Source: DATKMS01 sp041497995 (GTDB lineage: Bacteria > Desulfobacterota > Binatia > HRBIN30). From it: a stretch of 17,853 nt of DNA. Below are positions 15,273 through 17,853 of the stretch, piece after piece (within the stretch, counting starts at the first letter, position 1; each line of letters begins with the position of its first letter). The notes below the pieces were generated by a model. It saw only the letters and a program-made list of their open reading frames with translations, searched no databases and was not told the DNA's origin. Made by a program: the position numbers and the translations under genes. The stretch spans positions 1 to 17,853 of the forward strand of contig JBGQHM010000102.1 in NCBI GenBank assembly GCA_041497995.1, in the 5' to 3' direction.

Positions 15273-17648
15273 ATGTTCGCAATGCTCTGGAAACGTACGC
15301 GCTACGGCGCTCTGCTCGTGGCGCTCTTGCTGAGCGGCACAAGCACCGTCCTGACCAGCACCTCACGGGCACAGCAATCGTGCGACGACGGGAATGAGTG
15401 CACCACCGACGACTCCTGCCATGCTAACGGAAGCTGCGTAGGAACGAACAAACCCGACGGCACCGCGTGTACGCCGAGCCCCGCTTCAGGTGACTGCGTC
15501 ATCAGCGCGGCCTGTCAGCTTGGTGTGTGCGTACCGGTTGAGAAGAAGGCAACCAACACACCGTGCACAAATGCGCTCTTTGGACCTTGCATGACCAACG
15601 CCAAGTGCCAGCCCCTCGGCTTCTGTCTGGGCGATCCGGTGACCTGCCCGCCAGACGCGAACCTGTGCACGTTCGAGATCTGCAATCCGCAGAACGGCGC
15701 GTGCATCAGCATCCCCGTCGATTGCAACGACGAGTGCACGACGGGGCAATGTGATCCTGGCACCGGCGAGTGCGTGAGCTTGCAAAACCGGCCGGACGGC
15801 ACAACCTGCGATGACTTCAGCGAGTGCACCGCCATCGATCAGTGCAGCGGCGGCACCTGCGTCGGCTCAACCACGCCTGGAGCGACCGCGACACGTACCC
15901 CAACGGGCAACCCGTCGGCGACACCGACGGCAACGCACACCGGCCCGGTCGCGCCAACGGCAACAGCAACGAGCCCGCTCCCGACGTTCACCACAACGCC
16001 TAAAACAACCCCACCGCCGGGCACGTGCGTCGGCGACTGCGGCGGCAACGGTGAGGTCACAGTCGATGAGCTGATCAAGGGCGTGAACATCGCGCTAGGT
16101 CTCCTCCCCGTGGATAGTTGCCCCGCCCTGGATGCAAACGGCGACGCCGAGGTCACGGTCACCGAGCTGATCCAAGGGGTGAACAATGTGCTGTCGGGAT
16201 GTCCGACGCCATTGCCTACGGAAACGCCGACGGCAACGCCTACGGCCACCGCGACCCAGCCGACGGCAACCCCGTCATCAGCGCCGACGACGGTACCACC
16301 GACAACCACGTCGACTCCCACACTCGCCCCGACAAACACGGCGACCACCGTGCCGACGGTAACTCAGACGCAGCTACCAACGGCGACTCACACCGCGATC
16401 GCGACCCAGACGCCAACACTGGCTTCGTCACCGACCCCAACGCTCTCGCCGACCGACACCCCCACGATCTCATCGACTGCTACACCAACACTCTCACCGA
16501 CCGGCGAGCCGACGCTCTCGACTACAGCAACCCCGACAGCGTCGGCGACGGAGACGGCGGAAGCCACGGAGACGCCTGAGGCGACTGAGACGCCCGAGGC
16601 CAGTCCAACGGAAGCAGTCACGCCAACGGAAGTCGCCGAACCAACGGTGACCCCGACGAGCGGCCCGAGCATCCCGCAGCGCGCCGCTGGCACCATTCAG
16701 ACCAGCACAACGGGACTCCTCGTCGTACCGAACATCCTCTCCGCGATCCTCGGTCACACGGGTGCCCCCGGAGCGGGCTCCGCTGCCGGAATCTCGATTC
16801 CGATTCCGTTCACGTGCCCCGAGGGTGGGGGCGGCACGGTCACATGCAGCCAGACCGTCACACCTCCGTTCACGCTCGGGCCGCCGACGTATGACGTCAG
16901 TCTCATCAACTGCGCTGTCAAGGGCGCAGCTGGTACCGACCTGACGTTCAACGGCACCGTCATGGCAATCGCGCCAGGCGGGGTCTGCGGTTCGATCCCA
17001 TCCAACGTCATGGTGAAGATCCCCAACCTCACCGTCCAGTCCCAAAACATGAACGGCATGACGACGGCGACCTTCACGGACGTTTCGGGATCCGTCTCAC
17101 TGGGCGGCAACGATGCGACCTGCAGGTTCAACACGGCAACCTTCAATCTCGTCGGTACGATGGTCGTCCAGTTCAAGGATGGTCAAGGCGCACTGATCGC
17201 CTCGATCGAGGTCGGTTTCGGCCAAGGCAGCAGCATCCAAATCACGGTCACGCAGTACGGCGACAGCTGCGTACCGACCGTCTATGACACCGAAGTGCAG
17301 GGCGCGATGACCTTCGCTTCAAACGGCAACAGCTTCGCTGCCACCTTCACCGACTATCTGCTGCACAACGCCGCCACCTTGGGGCAAAACCTCATCAAAG
17401 TGAGTGGCGGTATCGCATCGCCATGCCTCGGCGCACCCATTCAACTGTCCACGATCACGGATCTGCTCGTGCCCGACGCACTGCCCTGCCCACGTGATGG
17501 CCGCGTGCTAGTGATGTCCGACACCAACGCAGCGGTCCACTACAACTCCACTGGGGGCGTAGAGATCGATCTGGGCCCCGACCAGAACGTGGACCAGACA
17601 TTCTCGAGTTGCCTAGACCCGGCCCTGTTCCAGTGCCCGGCAAGTTAA
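15273..17648 (+). CDS. Secreted multidomain protein: Cys-rich region, Thr/Pro linkers, dockerin-like calcium loops, unknown C-terminal domain
   Basis: The 791-residue protein starts with a signal peptide (KRTR, then GALLVALLLSGTSTVL, likely cut after SRA at 33). Residues 37-196 hold 24 cysteines in units such as CDDGNECTTDDSC and PDGTAC, probably disulfide-rich. Residues 199-250 are a Thr/Pro linker. Residues 251-310 form a dockerin-like pair of EF-hand loops, DCGGNGEVTVDE (degenerate at position 3) and DANGDAEVTVTE, each followed by an ELI(K/Q)GVN helix. Residues 311-462 are a second Thr/Pro/Ser linker turning Glu-rich at the end. Residues 463-791 look beta-rich with a few Cys and match nothing I recognise. 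No LPXTG or C-terminal membrane helix is seen. The ATG at 15273 has GGAG 8 bases upstream; an in-frame start at 15198 would overlap the racemase gene and lacks a signal peptide. The function is unknown. Confidence 0.88.
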   Translation: MFAMLWKRTRYGALLVALLLSGTSTVLTSTSRAQQSCDDGNECTTDDSCHANGSCVGTNKPDGTACTPSPASGDCVISAACQLGVCVPVEKKATNTPCTNALFGPCMTNAKCQPLGFCLGDPVTCPPDANLCTFEICNPQNGACISIPVDCNDECTTGQCDPGTGECVSLQNRPDGTTCDDFSECTAIDQCSGGTCVGSTTPGATATRTPTGNPSATPTATHTGPVAPTATATSPLPTFTTTPKTTPPPGTCVGDCGGNGEVTVDELIKGVNIALGLLPVDSCPALDANGDAEVTVTELIQGVNNVLSGCPTPLPTETPTATPTATATQPTATPSSAPTTVPPTTTSTPTLAPTNTATTVPTVTQTQLPTATHTAIATQTPTLASSPTPTLSPTDTPTISSTATPTLSPTGEPTLSTTATPTASATETAEATETPEATETPEASPTEAVTPTEVAEPTVTPTSGPSIPQRAAGTIQTSTTGLLVVPNILSAILGHTGAPGAGSAAGISIPIPFTCPEGGGGTVTCSQTVTPPFTLGPPTYDVSLINCAVKGAAGTDLTFNGTVMAIAPGGVCGSIPSNVMVKIPNLTVQSQNMNGMTTATFTDVSGSVSLGGNDATCRFNTATFNLVGTMVVQFKDGQGALIASIEVGFGQGSSIQITVTQYGDSCVPTVYDTEVQGAMTFASNGNSFAATFTDYLLHNAATLGQNLIKVSGGIASPCLGAPIQLSTITDLLVPDALPCPRDGRVLVMSDTNAAVHYNSTGGVEIDLGPDQNVDQTFSSCLDPALFQCPAS
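16434..16529 (+). repeat. Tandem 48-base (16-residue) duplication in the Thr/Pro linker
   Basis: Residues 388-403 (TPTLSPTDTPTISSTA) and 404-419 (TPTLSPTGEPTLSTTA) are adjacent copies. Many codons differ at silent positions, so the duplication is not recent. It is followed by the shorter unit ATETPE repeated in the Glu-rich part of the linker. Confidence 0.8.
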
Positions 17649-17655
17649 CGCAGTC

Positions 17656-17693
17656 GTGATGGCGTGTGGGAGATCGCTCCCGCGCGCCATCAC
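17656..17693. terminator. Long hairpin between convergent genes, without a U tract
   Basis: GTGATGGCG (17656-17664) pairs perfectly with CGCCATCAC (17685-17693). GGGAG (17668-17672) pairs with CTCCC (17677-17681) around the loop ATCG. The three bases between the two helices can also pair using G-U pairs, giving a 17-bp stem. It begins 8 bases after the stop of the secreted protein and ends 16 bases before the stop of the convergent gene. It could serve both strands as an mRNA end or stability element; without a U tract, intrinsic termination is uncertain. Confidence 0.55.
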
Positions 17694-17708
17694 GCGTCGC
17701 CGCAGGGC

Positions 17709-17853
17709 TCAGCCAACGATCGGTGGCTGTGGGCGCGTGCGTGCGTCGAGGTACTCTTCCCAATCAACCGTGGCATGTTTCGTATCGTGGTAGCGCTGCA
17801 ACGTATCGCGATCGCCTCGGTACTCGAATAAGGGCACCCCGTAGCCGCAGGAC
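17709..17853 (-). CDS. C-terminal fragment of a pyridoxamine 5'-phosphate oxidase-like protein
   Basis: A minus-strand frame enters from the right edge and ends at a TGA at 17711-17709, giving 47 residues. They read SCGYGVPLFEYRGDRDTL near the visible beginning, then a polar tail ending QPPIVG. The pattern (S/R)CG(Y/W)GVP followed by a short acidic/aromatic stretch and RDTL is, from memory, the usual C-terminal end of flavin-binding PPOX-family proteins. Only this tail is visible, so cofactor and substrate cannot be judged. It converges on the secreted protein gene, with a long hairpin between them. Confidence 0.6.
   Translation of the reverse strand, partial: SCGYGVPLFEYRGDRDTLQRYHDTKHATVDWEEYLDARTRPQPPIVG

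Noticed and set aside
16118..16579. Repetitive plus-strand frame reading GNADGNAYG-like sequence
   Set aside because: It is the shifted reading of the Thr/Pro linker of the secreted protein, not a separate repeat protein.

Overview
This GC-rich chromosomal window comes from a diderm (Gram-negative) bacterium. It carries the genes that activate KDO for lipopolysaccharide and two lipid A-type acyltransferases. Its large secreted protein combines a Cys-rich N-terminus, Thr/Pro linkers reading TPTATPT and a dockerin-like pair of calcium loops. From memory that style is frequent in uncultured former Deltaproteobacteria such as Candidatus Binatota. The taxonomic placement is inference; no rRNA gene or marker search supports it here.

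Left part, minus strand (7004 down to 1): kdsB - pyrG - kdsA - kdsD - lpxL-like acyltransferase - ferritin-like diiron protein - second lpxL-like acyltransferase (cut by the window edge). PyrG makes the CTP that KdsB uses to activate KDO, KdsD and KdsA supply KDO-8-phosphate, and the acyltransferases are expected to act on the KDO-lipid A precursor. kdsC is not in the window. The ferritin-like gene is coupled to the gene before it by the best ribosome-binding site of the region. A terminator-like hairpin with a U tract directly abuts the kdsB start codon, and a similar one lies between the ferritin-like gene and the last acyltransferase.

Middle, plus strand (7144 to 11088): proS, diverging from kdsB, overlaps pyrF by 4 bases. 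An exported alpha/beta-hydrolase follows after a 235-base gap.

Right of centre, minus strand (13857 down to 11308): queG (epoxyqueuosine reductase), a SirB1-type transglutaminase-like/TPR protein and a MutT/NUDIX hydrolase. The gaps from 9.7 to 14.0 kb are filled by four palindromic repeat structures. Two are inverted arrays of 7-base units, one is a two-fold symmetric four-arm palindrome, and one is a three-layer nested palindrome. A further inverted repeat sits between pyrG and kdsA.

Right end, plus strand (14102 to 17648): a CoA-transferase family III protein with the full alpha-methylacyl-CoA racemase catalytic set, then the 791-residue secreted multidomain protein. A strong hairpin separates it from the C-terminal end of a convergent pyridoxamine-phosphate-oxidase-like gene that runs off the window.

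No rRNA, tRNA, CRISPR array, integrase or transposase gene was recognised. No gene-free stretch exceeds 300 bases. The most unusual material is the repeat-filled intergenic DNA, the diiron protein between two acyltransferases, the hairpin at kdsB and the multidomain secreted protein.
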